The notes under the pieces: model-generated
Databases searched by the model: none
Told to the model about the DNA's origin: nothing
What the model saw: only the letters and a program-made list of their open reading frames with translations
Part shown: one piece after another, positions 8,723 through 16,831 of the stretch
Position numbering within the stretch: position 1 is the first letter of the stretch
Layout: every line of letters begins with the position of its first letter
Origin: TMED27 sp041397865
GTDB taxonomy: Bacteria > Pseudomonadota > Alphaproteobacteria > Micavibrionales > Micavibrionaceae
DNA length: 64,000 nt
NCBI GenBank assembly: GCA_041397865.1
Contig: JAWKVT010000001.1
Location: forward strand, 1,302,001 to 1,366,000
Direction: 5' to 3'
Made by a program: the position numbers and the translations under genes

Positions 8723-9517
8723 ATGAAACAATATTTAGACCTCATGCGCGATGTGCTGGAAAACGGCTGTGTTAAAGAAGACCGCACAGGAACAGGCACT
8801 TACAGCGTCTTTGGCCGCCAGATGCGCTTTGATCTGGCCCAAGGCTTCCCCCTTGTCACCACCAAAAAATGCCATCTTAAATCCATTATTCACGAGTTGC
8901 TCTGGTTTATATCCGGCGATACGAACATCAAATATCTGAAAGAAAACGGTGTGCGTATCTGGGATGAATGGGCTGATGAAAGCGGCGATCTCGGCCCGGT
9001 TTACGGCGAGCAATGGCGAAGCTGGAAAACCGCCGACGGACAAACAATTGACCAGGTCGCCAATGTCACACAGCAAATCAAAACCAACCCGGACAGCCGC
9101 CGCCTGCTGGTGGTAGCCTACAACCCCGGCGTGGTCGATCAAATGGCGCTGCCCCCCTGCCACGCCTTCTTCCAGTTCTATGTCGCGGATGGAAAATTAA
9201 GTTGTCAGCTCTACCAGCGATCCGCCGATATCTTCCTCGGCGTACCGTTCAACATCGCCTCCTACGCCCTGCTGACCATGATGATGGCGCAGGTCACGGG
9301 CCTCCAGCCCGGCGAATTCGTCCACACCTTTGGCGACGCGCACCTCTATTCCAACCATATCCAGCAGGCAAAAGAACAGCTCTCCCGCACGCCCTATAAA
9401 CTGCCCGAAATGCACCTCAACCCGCATGTCGATAATATTTTCGATTTCAAATATGAAGACTTCGAACTCATCGGCTATCAAGCCCACCCTCATATCAAAG
9501 CCAAAGTCGCAGTTTAA
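8723..9517 (+). CDS. thyA: Thymidylate synthase ThyA
   Basis: A 264-residue enzyme, the usual length for bacterial ThyA. It converts dUMP and methylene-THF to dTMP and DHF. The active-site Cys is in ALPPCHAFFQFYV. The dUMP-binding segments QRSADIFLGVPFNIASYA and FGDAHLYSNH are intact, as is the ending PHPHIKAKVAV. The partner folA normally lies close by, but here a three-gene insertion separates them. The last 27 bp of thyA are copied at 10344-10370. Confidence 0.97.
   Translation: MKQYLDLMRDVLENGCVKEDRTGTGTYSVFGRQMRFDLAQGFPLVTTKKCHLKSIIHELLWFISGDTNIKYLKENGVRIWDEWADESGDLGPVYGEQWRSWKTADGQTIDQVANVTQQIKTNPDSRRLLVVAYNPGVVDQMALPPCHAFFQFYVADGKLSCQLYQRSADIFLGVPFNIASYALLTMMMAQVTGLQPGEFVHTFGDAHLYSNHIQQAKEQLSRTPYKLPEMHLNPHVDNIFDFKYEDFELIGYQAHPHIKAKVAV
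9491..9517 (+). repeat. 27-bp direct repeat copy 1 (3' end of thyA)
   Basis: The last 27 bp of thyA, beginning CATATCAAAGCCAAAG, recur exactly at 10344-10370. A further ~9 bp upstream match imperfectly (GCCCACCCT against CCCCACCCG). The repeat brackets the gene at 9579-10325. It looks like the footprint of an insertion that regenerated the host gene end. Confidence 0.85.
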
Positions 9518-9519
9518 AA

Positions 9520-9548
9520 TTGACACAAACAATAAAGCTCTCTATCTT
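9520..9548 (+). promoter_or_regulatory. Possible promoter of the inserted gene after thyA
   Basis: TTGACA at 9520-9525 is followed after 17 bp by TATCTT (9543-9548), immediately after the thyA stop. A TATAAT at 9558-9563 has no good -35 at the right distance. The downstream gene starts at 9579. Confidence 0.45.
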
Positions 9549-9578
9549 TTTGTTTTCTATAATAGCGGCGCAGGGTAA

Positions 9579-10325
9579 ATGGGCGAAATTATTATTACAG
9601 AACAAGCCGCTGATTTGCTGCAAATCGTCTTCAACCCTGAGGCTGAAGGCGTTTTGTACAAACGCGCTCTCCCGGCAAAACTTAAACGTCCCGTTGACCT
9701 TATCAGAAGCGGCCAGATCTTCGACCTCAGCGCAAACAACCTCGCTACCCATCAATATTTAGAAGATACGGAGTTTTTCGAAAGCAACCAGATCGCGATC
9801 GACACCGATCAGGAAAGCAGCTTCCCTGAACTGCGCGCCCTATGGGATGAGCGCCGAAACACACAGCGCATGCTTTGCGAACTTTTCAAAACACCGATTG
9901 GCATAAACCCGCTGACAGTACAGCCGCCAGGACGAACCTGTCCGGATAACACCCCACACAAAGACAAAGATGCTTTTACGGCAAAGGAACTTGCAGAAGG
10001 ACTAGACAAAAAAACACAGCGTTACCTCATTTTAGTATCACACACAGAAGACGGTACAGGGGCAATTCCGCGCCGGTTTGCCGGGCAGGGAACCTCAAAC
10101 ACCGAAACACACACCATAGAATACCTGCAATGTCCAAAAATTCACGCAAAGACCGCTTCGGCAAAAATACATGATATTTTCGCCATGAGAACCGGCATAA
10201 CCGGAACAGTGCATTGGGCGCGCATTCCCGAAAATATCCGAGCATGGACAATGTATTATACTGAAAAGCCCATGCTTCACGTTGCCGAAAATTTCAGCCT
10301 CCAAATAACAAACGACTTAATTTAG
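9579..10325 (+). CDS. Hypothetical protein in thyA-folB insertion
   Basis: 248 residues that I do not recognise. There is no signal peptide or membrane segment. The middle region contains a His/Glu-rich stretch (LILVSHTEDGTGAIPRRF, THTIEYLQCPKIHAKT) and the C-terminus has TGTVHWARIPENIRAWTMYY. It is bracketed by two 27-bp copies of the thyA 3' end, so it was probably acquired as a unit. The ATG start has no strong Shine-Dalgarno; GGCGCAGGG lies about 6 bp upstream and could serve. Confidence 0.7.
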   Translation: MGEIIITEQAADLLQIVFNPEAEGVLYKRALPAKLKRPVDLIRSGQIFDLSANNLATHQYLEDTEFFESNQIAIDTDQESSFPELRALWDERRNTQRMLCELFKTPIGINPLTVQPPGRTCPDNTPHKDKDAFTAKELAEGLDKKTQRYLILVSHTEDGTGAIPRRFAGQGTSNTETHTIEYLQCPKIHAKTASAKIHDIFAMRTGITGTVHWARIPENIRAWTMYYTEKPMLHVAENFSLQITNDLI

Positions 10326-10343
10326 CCAGCCCCTCCCCACCCG

Positions 10344-10370
10344 CATATCAAAGCCAAAGTCGCAGTTTAA
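10344..10370 (+). repeat. 27-bp direct repeat copy 2 (thyA 3' end duplicate)
   Basis: An exact copy of 9491-9517 including the TAA, placed 18 bp after the stop of the intervening gene. It is not part of any thyA reading frame here. Confidence 0.85.
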
Positions 10371-10388
10371 CACCAATACCATAATGTG

Positions 10389-10417
10389 TTGACATATCGT
10401 GCGCTCGGCGCTAAAAA
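10389..10417 (+). promoter_or_regulatory. Possible promoter before second inserted gene
   Basis: TTGACA (10389-10394), a 17-bp spacer and TAAAAA (10412-10417). The -10 is poor, and the start codon at 10427 leaves a very short leader, so this is a weak call. Confidence 0.3.
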
Positions 10418-10426
10418 ACCCATACT

Positions 10427-10936
10427 ATGATATACAAAACAGCAAAAATCGCCTGCCGACCTGACGACATAATCGATATTGGTGAACACATCAATATAAG
10501 GATTAGCACCGCCTATGACAAAAAACACTATGGCCGGGAACAACGCTTTCTGGTGGGAACAGACTTGCTGGCACTTCGCAGAAGTAAGTATGCAAAACTT
10601 TTGAAGAGTGAAACATCCACAACTGAGGCTTTTCAAGAAAAAGCAGGACAACAGTCCGGGTTAATATTCGATCTCAAAACAAATGAATCTCTGATATTTT
10701 TAAATGAAAAAGGACGGATACAGTGCAAAATGACCTTTTGCACATGGGACGAAGACAATCGCATTCAGGTCAACATCTCCGGGCAAAGCGCCAATAACGT
10801 GAAACTTAACAACAAACACGTACCCATATATATAGGCGCACCCGGAGATCATTATTACGCTGAACGAACTCCGTCCTCCCCCCCACCCTCGCATCCGGTG
10901 ATATATAGCAATTCATACCTTTTAAGAGTGATATAA
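10427..10936 (+). CDS. Hypothetical protein in thyA-folB insertion
   Basis: 169 residues with no recognised family, signal peptide or membrane helix. It is lysine-rich and its codon use is more AT-rich than that of thyA. It follows the second copy of the 27-bp repeat and precedes another small gene in the same direction. A short proline run (SSPPPSHP) occurs near the C-terminus. Confidence 0.6.
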   Translation: MIYKTAKIACRPDDIIDIGEHINIRISTAYDKKHYGREQRFLVGTDLLALRRSKYAKLLKSETSTTEAFQEKAGQQSGLIFDLKTNESLIFLNEKGRIQCKMTFCTWDEDNRIQVNISGQSANNVKLNNKHVPIYIGAPGDHYYAERTPSSPPPSHPVIYSNSYLLRVI

Positions 10937-10961
10937 TTTAAGAAAAATCAGGAGAACACCA

Positions 10962-11213
10962 ATGACCAAATCCAGCAGACCAGTAAGCAGAAATGGAGAA
11001 ATACCCGCACTGCTTTTAAACTTCAACGACCCTAACCTGTTTGCATTGGATCAAGGCGCTCACAACGGCAGTATCCGTCTCCCCAACCCTAAAACTATTG
11101 ATCAAGCCCAAAGAGAACTAGATGCGGTTGCTTCAACCAAAAAACCACCCGCAAACACCGCCGCCTGTGCTTTATTACAACCCGGGCCTAACCCCAATCC
11201 CGGCGGTTCATAA
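10962..11213 (+). CDS. Small hypothetical protein
   Basis: 83 residues, unrecognised, with a good Shine-Dalgarno (AGGAGA) 8 bp before the ATG. The 3' end overlaps the convergent folB gene by 26 bp and reads through proline/asparagine-rich sequence (PGPNPNPGGS). That suggests the original end may have been lost when the cassette joined folB. Confidence 0.5.
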   Translation: MTKSSRPVSRNGEIPALLLNFNDPNLFALDQGAHNGSIRLPNPKTIDQAQRELDAVASTKKPPANTAACALLQPGPNPNPGGS

Positions 11214-11559
11214 AAAGCTCCACGCCCGCGCCTTGCTCCGGCCCGAACACATCGGCCTTTTTAATCGCAAGGCAGCAGGCGGTAACCGCTTCAAATTCAA
11301 AACACAAAGCCATAAGCTCTTTCAAATAATCCTCGATAAGCTGCACCTGCGGGCGATCCGCCCAGCTTTTAATCGCGCTATAAACCTTCCCGTAATCAAT
11401 AATCGTGTCGAGATTAACGGTTTTAAGATAGGTATCCGGGTCCGCAAACAGCTCCACATCCACCACCACCCGCTGCGCCACATCCTGCTCATGCGGAAAA
11501 ATCCCGATTTTTAAGGGGACTTCTACGGAATCCAAAAAGATTTTAACGTGACTTTCCAT
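11188..11559 (-). CDS. folB: Dihydroneopterin aldolase FolB
   Basis: A 123-residue protein of the usual FolB length, with IFLDSVEVPLKIGIFPHEQ at the N-terminus, a core Tyr (IDYGKVYSAIKSW), the conserved Glu (LIEDYLKELM) and a Lys in AIKKADVFGPEQ. It cleaves dihydroneopterin to hydroxymethyl-dihydropterin and glycolaldehyde in folate synthesis. It is divergent from folA with 22 bp between the starts, so the two folate genes share a promoter region. Confidence 0.9.
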   Translation of the reverse strand: MESHVKIFLDSVEVPLKIGIFPHEQDVAQRVVVDVELFADPDTYLKTVNLDTIIDYGKVYSAIKSWADRPQVQLIEDYLKELMALCFEFEAVTACCLAIKKADVFGPEQGAGVELFMNRRDWG

Positions 11560-11581
11560 GAAGCTGATTTATATATGAAAT

Positions 11582-12265
11582 ATGTCTGACAGCAACCCCA
11601 TAACGCTCGCCTCCATCGTCGCCATCGCCAAAAACCACGCCATCGGGAAAAACGGCGGCATGATCTGGCACCTGCCCGAGGATCTCAAACATTTCAAACG
11701 CACCACAATGGGCAAACCCATCCTTATGGGCCGTAAAAGCTACGAAAGCCTCGGCAAACCGCTCCCCGGCAGACCCAATATCGTGGTAAGCCGTTCAGGA
11801 ACACCCCTGCCTGAAAACACCCCGACAAATATCTATAAAGACATGGAATCCGCGCTCCCAAAAACACAGCAAGAGATACAGCAAGAAACACAACCCGAAA
11901 CACAACCCGAAACACAACCCGAAACACAACCCGAAACACAACCCGAAACACAACAATCCGCCACCATCCCCGATGGGCCGCATTATGTAAAATCAATAGA
12001 GGCAGGAATTGAGGCAATGCAAAACATGGCCGCGCAAATGGGCGTAAACGAAATCTTCATCACCGGCGGCGGGCAGATTTACGCCGAAACCCTGCCCTAC
12101 ACGCAACGACTGTATTTAACAATCCTCGACCGGGCATATGACGGAGACACCTTTTTCCCCGAATTCGACTGGAACGAATGGAACATCACATTCGAAGAAA
12201 AACACCCCGCCGACCCCGAAAACGACCGCCCCGCCTTTACGTTTTTTACGTTAGAGCGAAAATAA
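11582..12265 (+). CDS. folA: Dihydrofolate reductase FolA with QPET-repeat insertion
   Basis: 227 residues against about 160-170 usual. The N-terminal half has IVAIAKNHAIGKNGGMIWHLPEDLKHFKRTT and the cofactor motif MGRKSYESLG; the C-terminal half has FITGGGQIYAETLP and LYLTILDRAYDGDTFFPEFD. All catalytic elements look intact, including the substrate acidic residue in LPEDL. Between them lies an extra ~40-residue hydrophilic stretch built on five exact QPET units (11885-11944). The insert falls in a surface loop, so activity is plausibly kept. The enzyme regenerates THF after ThyA. Confidence 0.93.
   Translation: MSDSNPITLASIVAIAKNHAIGKNGGMIWHLPEDLKHFKRTTMGKPILMGRKSYESLGKPLPGRPNIVVSRSGTPLPENTPTNIYKDMESALPKTQQEIQQETQPETQPETQPETQPETQPETQQSATIPDGPHYVKSIEAGIEAMQNMAAQMGVNEIFITGGGQIYAETLPYTQRLYLTILDRAYDGDTFFPEFDWNEWNITFEEKHPADPENDRPAFTFFTLERK
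11885..11956 (+). repeat. 12-bp tandem repeat inside folA
   Basis: Five exact copies of GAAACACAACCC plus a sixth ending differently (CAA instead of CCC). The unit length is a multiple of three, so the reading frame is preserved and QPET units are encoded. Copy number is expected to vary by slippage. Confidence 0.95.
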
Positions 12266-12331
12266 ACGCGATTACTTCACCCATAATCATATCAAAAGGC
12301 CTTTGAACAAAACTTTGAACCTCTTCCTGAC

Positions 12332-12455
12332 GAAGAATTCGCCCTTCAAAACGCAATATGACGAAAGACGCCATGAAGAAGCCATCGAAACCGCTCAAAC
12401 CATCACCCGCCACTACGCCAAACGGCAAGTTACACGGTTCAAGAACCAGCTTTAA
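12332..12455 (+). pseudogene. Remnant of miaA (tRNA dimethylallyltransferase), C-terminus only
   Basis: The frame ending at TAA 12453-12455 reads EEAIETAQTITRHYAKRQ then VTRFKNQL. This matches the conserved C-terminal end of MiaA (RxYAKRQxTWFRNQ). No catalytic part is present upstream, and the preceding sequence fits only with frame changes. In many alphaproteobacteria miaA lies directly upstream of ilvI, as here. A working miaA would have to be elsewhere in the genome. Confidence 0.7.
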
Positions 12456-12481
12456 TATTGACATAATAAAAAAATCTGTGT

Positions 12482-13333
12482 ATGAGTATTGACAAAATAG
12501 AAAAGAGACTCATGATGCCGAAAGGTCAATTTAACAAAACGCTGGAAGAGCCTATAGAACAACTTGTATCTATGTTGGATGCAAGTACAAACAACTTGTT
12601 TTCTCGGCCATTTTTTAAAACCTTGTCTCAAGGTGGCTTAACACAGGAACAATGGAAAGTTTACGGAACGCAGTTTTATATAAATTGTCAAAATTTTGAA
12701 AAATTATTACAAACCGCTTTTCTCAATGCACAATCCTCCAATCTAACAAGCTTAGCTCATGAATTAGAGGTTAATTTGGATGATGAGACGGGGCATGCAC
12801 AAAATGCTCTTTCACATGAAACTATGCGTTTAAACTTTTTTACAGCTCTGGGGCTTACAAAAGAAGAACTCACATCACACAATTTTTCTTCTATACTAGC
12901 GGGAACTAAGGAGCACAGCGCATTTATTGACAGACTTGTAAAAAATAACAATGTATATCAACAGGTTGGCGCATTTCTTGTTCAGGAGCATTTGCGCAAT
13001 GGCTTGGAATATGTAAAACAAGGCGTCGAAAAAAGCTTTCCTGATGCATTCCTGATAGATGAAGGTGACAGCCCGGACATCGTTACACGTAAAAAGAATG
13101 CTGGAATGTATATAAATATGCATCTTGAATGTGATGCAGAAGAGCATTTCCCTAATTTATTGGAAGCAATTAAACCGCTTATGAAAAATTACAAAATAAA
13201 AAAAGAGATTCTTGCAGGCGTGAACTCTATGTTCCGTGCAGAAATTCAGTTTTTTAAAAGTCTCGAAAATGCTTTTTCTTTAGAAGCCAAAGCTAATCCA
13301 GCTATAGCTGAACAGCAAAAAAACCAGATTTAA
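12482..13333 (+). CDS. Haem-oxygenase-like diiron (HDO/CADD-type) protein
   Basis: 283 residues, all helical in character. Candidate metal ligands are spaced as in haem-oxygenase-fold iron enzymes (TenA/PqqC/CADD superfamily): HELEVNLDDETGH in the first half, QEHLRNGLEYVKQG in the middle and MHLECDAEEHF near the end. Such proteins use a diiron centre for oxidative chemistry on small molecules or act as thiaminase-like enzymes. The gene is clearly more AT-rich than folA and ilvI on either side and separates the miaA remnant from the ilv leader, both signs of acquisition. The substrate is unknown. Confidence 0.65.
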   Translation: MSIDKIEKRLMMPKGQFNKTLEEPIEQLVSMLDASTNNLFSRPFFKTLSQGGLTQEQWKVYGTQFYINCQNFEKLLQTAFLNAQSSNLTSLAHELEVNLDDETGHAQNALSHETMRLNFFTALGLTKEELTSHNFSSILAGTKEHSAFIDRLVKNNNVYQQVGAFLVQEHLRNGLEYVKQGVEKSFPDAFLIDEGDSPDIVTRKKNAGMYINMHLECDAEEHFPNLLEAIKPLMKNYKIKKEILAGVNSMFRAEIQFFKSLENAFSLEAKANPAIAEQQKNQI

Positions 13334-13372
13334 TCATTTGCCATACACTCCCCAATACGCTATAAGCGACGC

Positions 13373-13438
13373 ATGAGATTTTTGAACACCATCGTTGTGA
13401 GCCTTGTGGTCGTGCTTCTTGTGAAGGAGCGGCGCTAG
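13373..13438 (+). CDS. Branched-chain amino acid leader peptide of ilvI
   Basis: A 21-codon open frame from ATG 13373 to TAG 13436. Thirteen of its residues from position 4 to 17 include six Val, four Leu and one Ile, among them runs IVV, LVVVLLV. It lies about 110 bp ahead of ilvI and immediately before a terminator-type hairpin. This is the classic layout of an ilv attenuator, where ribosome stalling at scarce Val/Leu/Ile codons allows read-through. Confidence 0.85.
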   Translation: MRFLNTIVVSLVVVLLVKERR

Positions 13439-13498
13439 GCTCGATTGTTCAAAATTAGACAAACCAGCGCCCTAAGATAAAATCGAAGGGCGTTTTTT
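13431..13498 (+). terminator. ilvI attenuator: terminator and competing antiterminator
   Basis: The terminator stem is GCGCCCT (13467-13473) with AGGGCGT (13487-13493), followed by a run of six T. The alternative stem pairs GGCGCT (13431-13436, overlapping the leader stop) with AGCGCC (13466-13471), which uses the same bases as the terminator's left arm. TCGATT (13441-13446) can also pair with AATCGA (13481-13486). The mutually exclusive stems support transcriptional attenuation. Confidence 0.8.
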
Positions 13499-13554
13499 AT
13501 TGCGGTAAGGCCACGAAAACATTAAAAAACAGAGCAACGAAAAGTGAGAACACC

Positions 13555-15351
13555 ATGAGCACCAAGGAAGCAAAAAACAAAGCCCCCAAAACAAACGCCC
13601 GCCCTCCGGCGCAAATGACGGGTGCGGAAATGGTCATCGAAGCCCTGATCGAACAAGGTGTCGAGGTCATCTTCGGCTATCCAGGCGGAGCTGTGCTTCC
13701 CATCTACGACGAAATTTTCAAAAATCAGGATAAAATTCGCCACGTTCTGGTCCGTCAGGAAGGCGGCGCGCTCCATGCCGCCGAAGGCTACGCCCGCTCA
13801 ACCGGTAAAGTCGGCTGCGCCCTTGTGACCTCCGGCCCCGGTGCAACAAACGCCGTCACCGGCCTGACCGACGCCCTGCTGGACTCAATCCCCCTTGTAT
13901 GTATCACCGGTCAGGTTCCAACCTTTCTGATCGGCACCGATGCCTTTCAGGAAGCCGACACCACAGGCATTACCCGCCCCTGCACCAAGCATAACTATCT
14001 GGTCAAAGATGCCGACGAAATCGCCGAAACCGTACATGAGGCCTTCCACGTCGCACGCTCCGGGCGTCCCGGCCCTGTTGTCATCGACATCCCCAAAGAC
14101 GTACAGTTTGCCAAAGGCACGTACAAGGATGCCAACACGCCCGGCAGGCATAACTACCGGCCAAATACCCAGCCCGACATGGCAGCCATTGAGGCCGCTG
14201 TTGAACTCATGGCCAATGCCAAAAAACCGGTGTTTTACACCGGCGGCGGCGTCATTAACGCAGGCCCGGAAGCCAGCACCCTCCTGCGCGAGTTCGTCCA
14301 CGAAACCGGCTTTCCCATCACCTCGACATTAATGGGCCTTGGCGCATACCCGGCCAACGACAGGCAATGGCTGGGCATGCTGGGCATGCACGGTACGTTC
14401 GAAGCCAATTGGGCCATGCATGATTGTGATGTCATGATCTGCATCGGCGCACGTTTTGACGACCGCGTAACCGGACGCGTCGATAAATTTTCGCCCGGCT
14501 CGGCGAAAATCCACGTCGATATCGACCCCTCTTCCATTAACAAAAACATCCACGTCCACATTCCCATCGTCGCCGACGCCGCGCAAGCCCTGCGCGCCAT
14601 GCTTGAAACTTGGAAAAAACGTAAATACAAGGCCGATGAATCCGCCTCCCAAAAATGGTGGGCACAAATTAACGAATGGCGGGCAAAAAACTGCCTCGCT
14701 TATAAGAAGGACAGCAAAATCATCAAGCCACAATACGCGCTGGAGCGCCTGCGCCACTTCACACAGGCCGACCCGCGCGACACATACATCACCACCGAAG
14801 TCGGCCAGCATCAGATGTGGGCCGCGCAATTCCTGCCCTTTAACGAACCAAACCGCTGGATGACCTCCGGCGGCCTCGGCACCATGGGCTACGGCCTGCC
14901 TGCGGCCATCGGTACGCAAATCGCCCACCCCGATGCGCTGGTCGTCGATGTCGCGGGCGAAGCATCCATCCTGATGAACATTCAGGAAATGTCCACCGCC
15001 GTCCAATACCGCACACCCGTAAAAATCTTCATCCTCAATAACCAGTGGATGGGCATGGTCCGCCAGTGGCAGGAACTCCTGCACGGAGAGCGCTACTCCG
15101 AAAGCTATACGGAAAGCCTTCCCGACTTTGTCAAACTCGCCGAAGCCTACGGCGGCATCGGCCTGCGTGCGCAAACCCCCGATGAGCTTGACGGCGTGAT
15201 TGAGGAAATGCTCAAAACCGATAAGGTCACAATCGTCGATGTCTGCGTGGACCAGAAAGAAAACTGCTTCCCCATGATCCCCTCGGGCAAGGCGCATAAC
15301 GAAATGATCCTCTCCCCCGATGCGGATCAGTTCGATAAAAGTCTGGTTTAA
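13555..15351 (+). CDS. ilvI: Acetolactate synthase large subunit
   Basis: A 598-residue ThDP enzyme. The N-terminal ThDP-binding domain has GYPGGAVLPIYDE and the catalytic Glu (LVRQEGGALHAAEGYAR). The middle FAD-type domain and the C-terminal ThDP motif (GEASILMNIQEM...ILNNQWMGMV) are complete. The metal motif has GEAS where GDGS is more usual. It makes acetolactate or acetohydroxybutyrate for Val, Leu and Ile synthesis. It is preceded by a leader-peptide attenuator. The regulatory subunit ilvH is not adjacent; it lies 3 kb downstream after two unrelated genes. Confidence 0.95.
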   Translation: MSTKEAKNKAPKTNARPPAQMTGAEMVIEALIEQGVEVIFGYPGGAVLPIYDEIFKNQDKIRHVLVRQEGGALHAAEGYARSTGKVGCALVTSGPGATNAVTGLTDALLDSIPLVCITGQVPTFLIGTDAFQEADTTGITRPCTKHNYLVKDADEIAETVHEAFHVARSGRPGPVVIDIPKDVQFAKGTYKDANTPGRHNYRPNTQPDMAAIEAAVELMANAKKPVFYTGGGVINAGPEASTLLREFVHETGFPITSTLMGLGAYPANDRQWLGMLGMHGTFEANWAMHDCDVMICIGARFDDRVTGRVDKFSPGSAKIHVDIDPSSINKNIHVHIPIVADAAQALRAMLETWKKRKYKADESASQKWWAQINEWRAKNCLAYKKDSKIIKPQYALERLRHFTQADPRDTYITTEVGQHQMWAAQFLPFNEPNRWMTSGGLGTMGYGLPAAIGTQIAHPDALVVDVAGEASILMNIQEMSTAVQYRTPVKIFILNNQWMGMVRQWQELLHGERYSESYTESLPDFVKLAEAYGGIGLRAQTPDELDGVIEEMLKTDKVTIVDVCVDQKENCFPMIPSGKAHNEMILSPDADQFDKSLV

Positions 15352-15491
15352 AAAACAAAAGCGCAGAAAGAAAAAAATCAAAAACTTGCAAAAAAAGATT
15401 GCGTTTTTCGTAATTTTAGCGCATATATGACGAACGCACGTGCCTATGGCCTATTAGCGGTTATGCAACGACGTACATCTTGTAGTTAACT

Positions 15492-15505
15492 TGGGGTTCG
15501 CCCCA
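15492..15505 (+). promoter_or_regulatory. Stable TTCG-tetraloop hairpin in leader of the decarboxylase gene
   Basis: TGGGG-TTCG-CCCCA lies 24 bp ahead of the ATG at 15529, inside a 177-bp intergenic leader (15352-15528). Ornithine decarboxylase genes of alphaproteobacteria are known to carry a structured leader (speF motif); whether this leader belongs to it cannot be decided by eye. It may also be a translation-control hairpin. Confidence 0.4.
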
Positions 15506-15528
15506 CATTAGCATAGGGTTTACCGTTG

Positions 15529-16806
15529 ATGACCGACGACCTGTTTAAGGGAAGCCAAGAGGCTTCCGTGTGCGCTTTCTCCCTTCCCGAAAGCCAGTTT
15601 TTTCCACGCAACGCACAGATCCAGTATCTGAAAAAGGATATTGATGATGCTTATATAAGAAAGCTTCATCCCGCGATTCCTGTCTCAATTACAAAACCGG
15701 ATGTGCTGACAAGCAAAACCCGCCGGTTTATTAAAGCTTTCACCGGACAAGCCATGTATGCGGTAAAATGCAACCCCGACCCTACATTGCTAAGAGCCAT
15801 GTACAAGGGCGGTGTACGCCGCTTTGACGCCGCCTCAATCAGTGAAATCCGCCTGATAAGCGAGCTTTTTCCAGACGCAAAAATTTATTTCATGCACCCT
15901 ATTAAGGCTCCTGAAGCGATTCGCGAAGCTTATGTGAACCATAATGTCAGAGCCTTCGTGCTCGATTACGCCGATGAACTCGACAAAATCCTTCAGGAAA
16001 CCAATGCCGCCCCGGATCTCGAACTTTTCGTCCGAATGGCCATCCCTAAGGAAAAGGCCGGTGGCGATGTCGCAACGGATTTCTCAAGCAAATTCGGAGC
16101 AAAACCGGATCAGGCCGCAGAATTACTAAGAATATGCCGTCCTCATTGCACAAGACTGGGACTAAGCTTCCATGTCGGCACACAATGTCACGACCCTTCC
16201 GTTTATGCTAAAGCCATCAAACACGCCGCAAACGCCATAGAAGAAAGCGGCGTCAAAGTTGAAACCCTTGATATCGGCGGCGGCTTCCCCGCCGACCTCA
16301 ACACCGAACAACCCGTTCCACAAATCGAAGCTTTCACACAAACGATTGCCGCCGCAATCAAAGATAACAAACTCGGCGCCTGCGAACTTCTATGCGAAGT
16401 CGGCCGCGGCCTTGTCGCCTGTGCCGGTGAATTGATCGTCCGTGTTGAAGGCCGCAAGGATGACCTCCTGTATCTGAATGACGGAACATACGGCGGCCTG
16501 TTCGAAGCCGGCGGTTCGATCGGCCTACCCTACCCGGCACAACTAATCCGCAAGGAAGAGCGCCCGGATACCCTGCCGCTCAAGGCCTTCCGCTTTGCCG
16601 GTCCGACATGCGATTCCGTCGATATGATGCGCGGCCCCTTCATGCTACCCGCCGATATCCGTGTCGGCGACTGGATCAGGCTTGAACAACTCGGTGCCTA
16701 TGGCGAAGTCTCCCGTACCGATTTCAACGGCTTTGGCGTGGTGCAAAAAATCATCATCCAAAAAGACAGCGTTTCAGACATGAAACTCGAATCAGCACAA
16801 ATATAG
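15529..16806 (+). CDS. Ornithine/lysine decarboxylase-like enzyme, PLP fold type III
   Basis: About 425 residues. The PLP Lys is in MYAVKCNPDP, the phosphate loop is LDIGGGFP, and the C-terminal part has CEVGRGLVA and the catalytic Cys segment GPTCDSVDM. These features fit the alanine-racemase-fold ornithine decarboxylase family that makes putrescine (or cadaverine). The order FHVGTQC is also typical. It is followed 25 bp later by a Na+/solute symporter, so the pair may take up and decarboxylate or exchange a substrate. The pair sits between ilvI and ilvH, which is an unusual position. ATG 15529 is preferred to the adjacent TTG. Confidence 0.85.
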   Translation: MTDDLFKGSQEASVCAFSLPESQFFPRNAQIQYLKKDIDDAYIRKLHPAIPVSITKPDVLTSKTRRFIKAFTGQAMYAVKCNPDPTLLRAMYKGGVRRFDAASISEIRLISELFPDAKIYFMHPIKAPEAIREAYVNHNVRAFVLDYADELDKILQETNAAPDLELFVRMAIPKEKAGGDVATDFSSKFGAKPDQAAELLRICRPHCTRLGLSFHVGTQCHDPSVYAKAIKHAANAIEESGVKVETLDIGGGFPADLNTEQPVPQIEAFTQTIAAAIKDNKLGACELLCEVGRGLVACAGELIVRVEGRKDDLLYLNDGTYGGLFEAGGSIGLPYPAQLIRKEERPDTLPLKAFRFAGPTCDSVDMMRGPFMLPADIRVGDWIRLEQLGAYGEVSRTDFNGFGVVQKIIIQKDSVSDMKLESAQI

Positions 16807-16831
16807 GCCTCCAAAATAAGGAACAAGAGAA

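Noticed and set aside
11879..11956. CRISPR-like array
   Set aside because: The 12-bp units are contiguous with no spacers and encode QPET in frame within folA.
14329..15381. 350-codon open frame antisense to ilvI
   Set aside because: The sequence is a reverse-frame artefact of a strongly coding gene; no motif or ribosome site.
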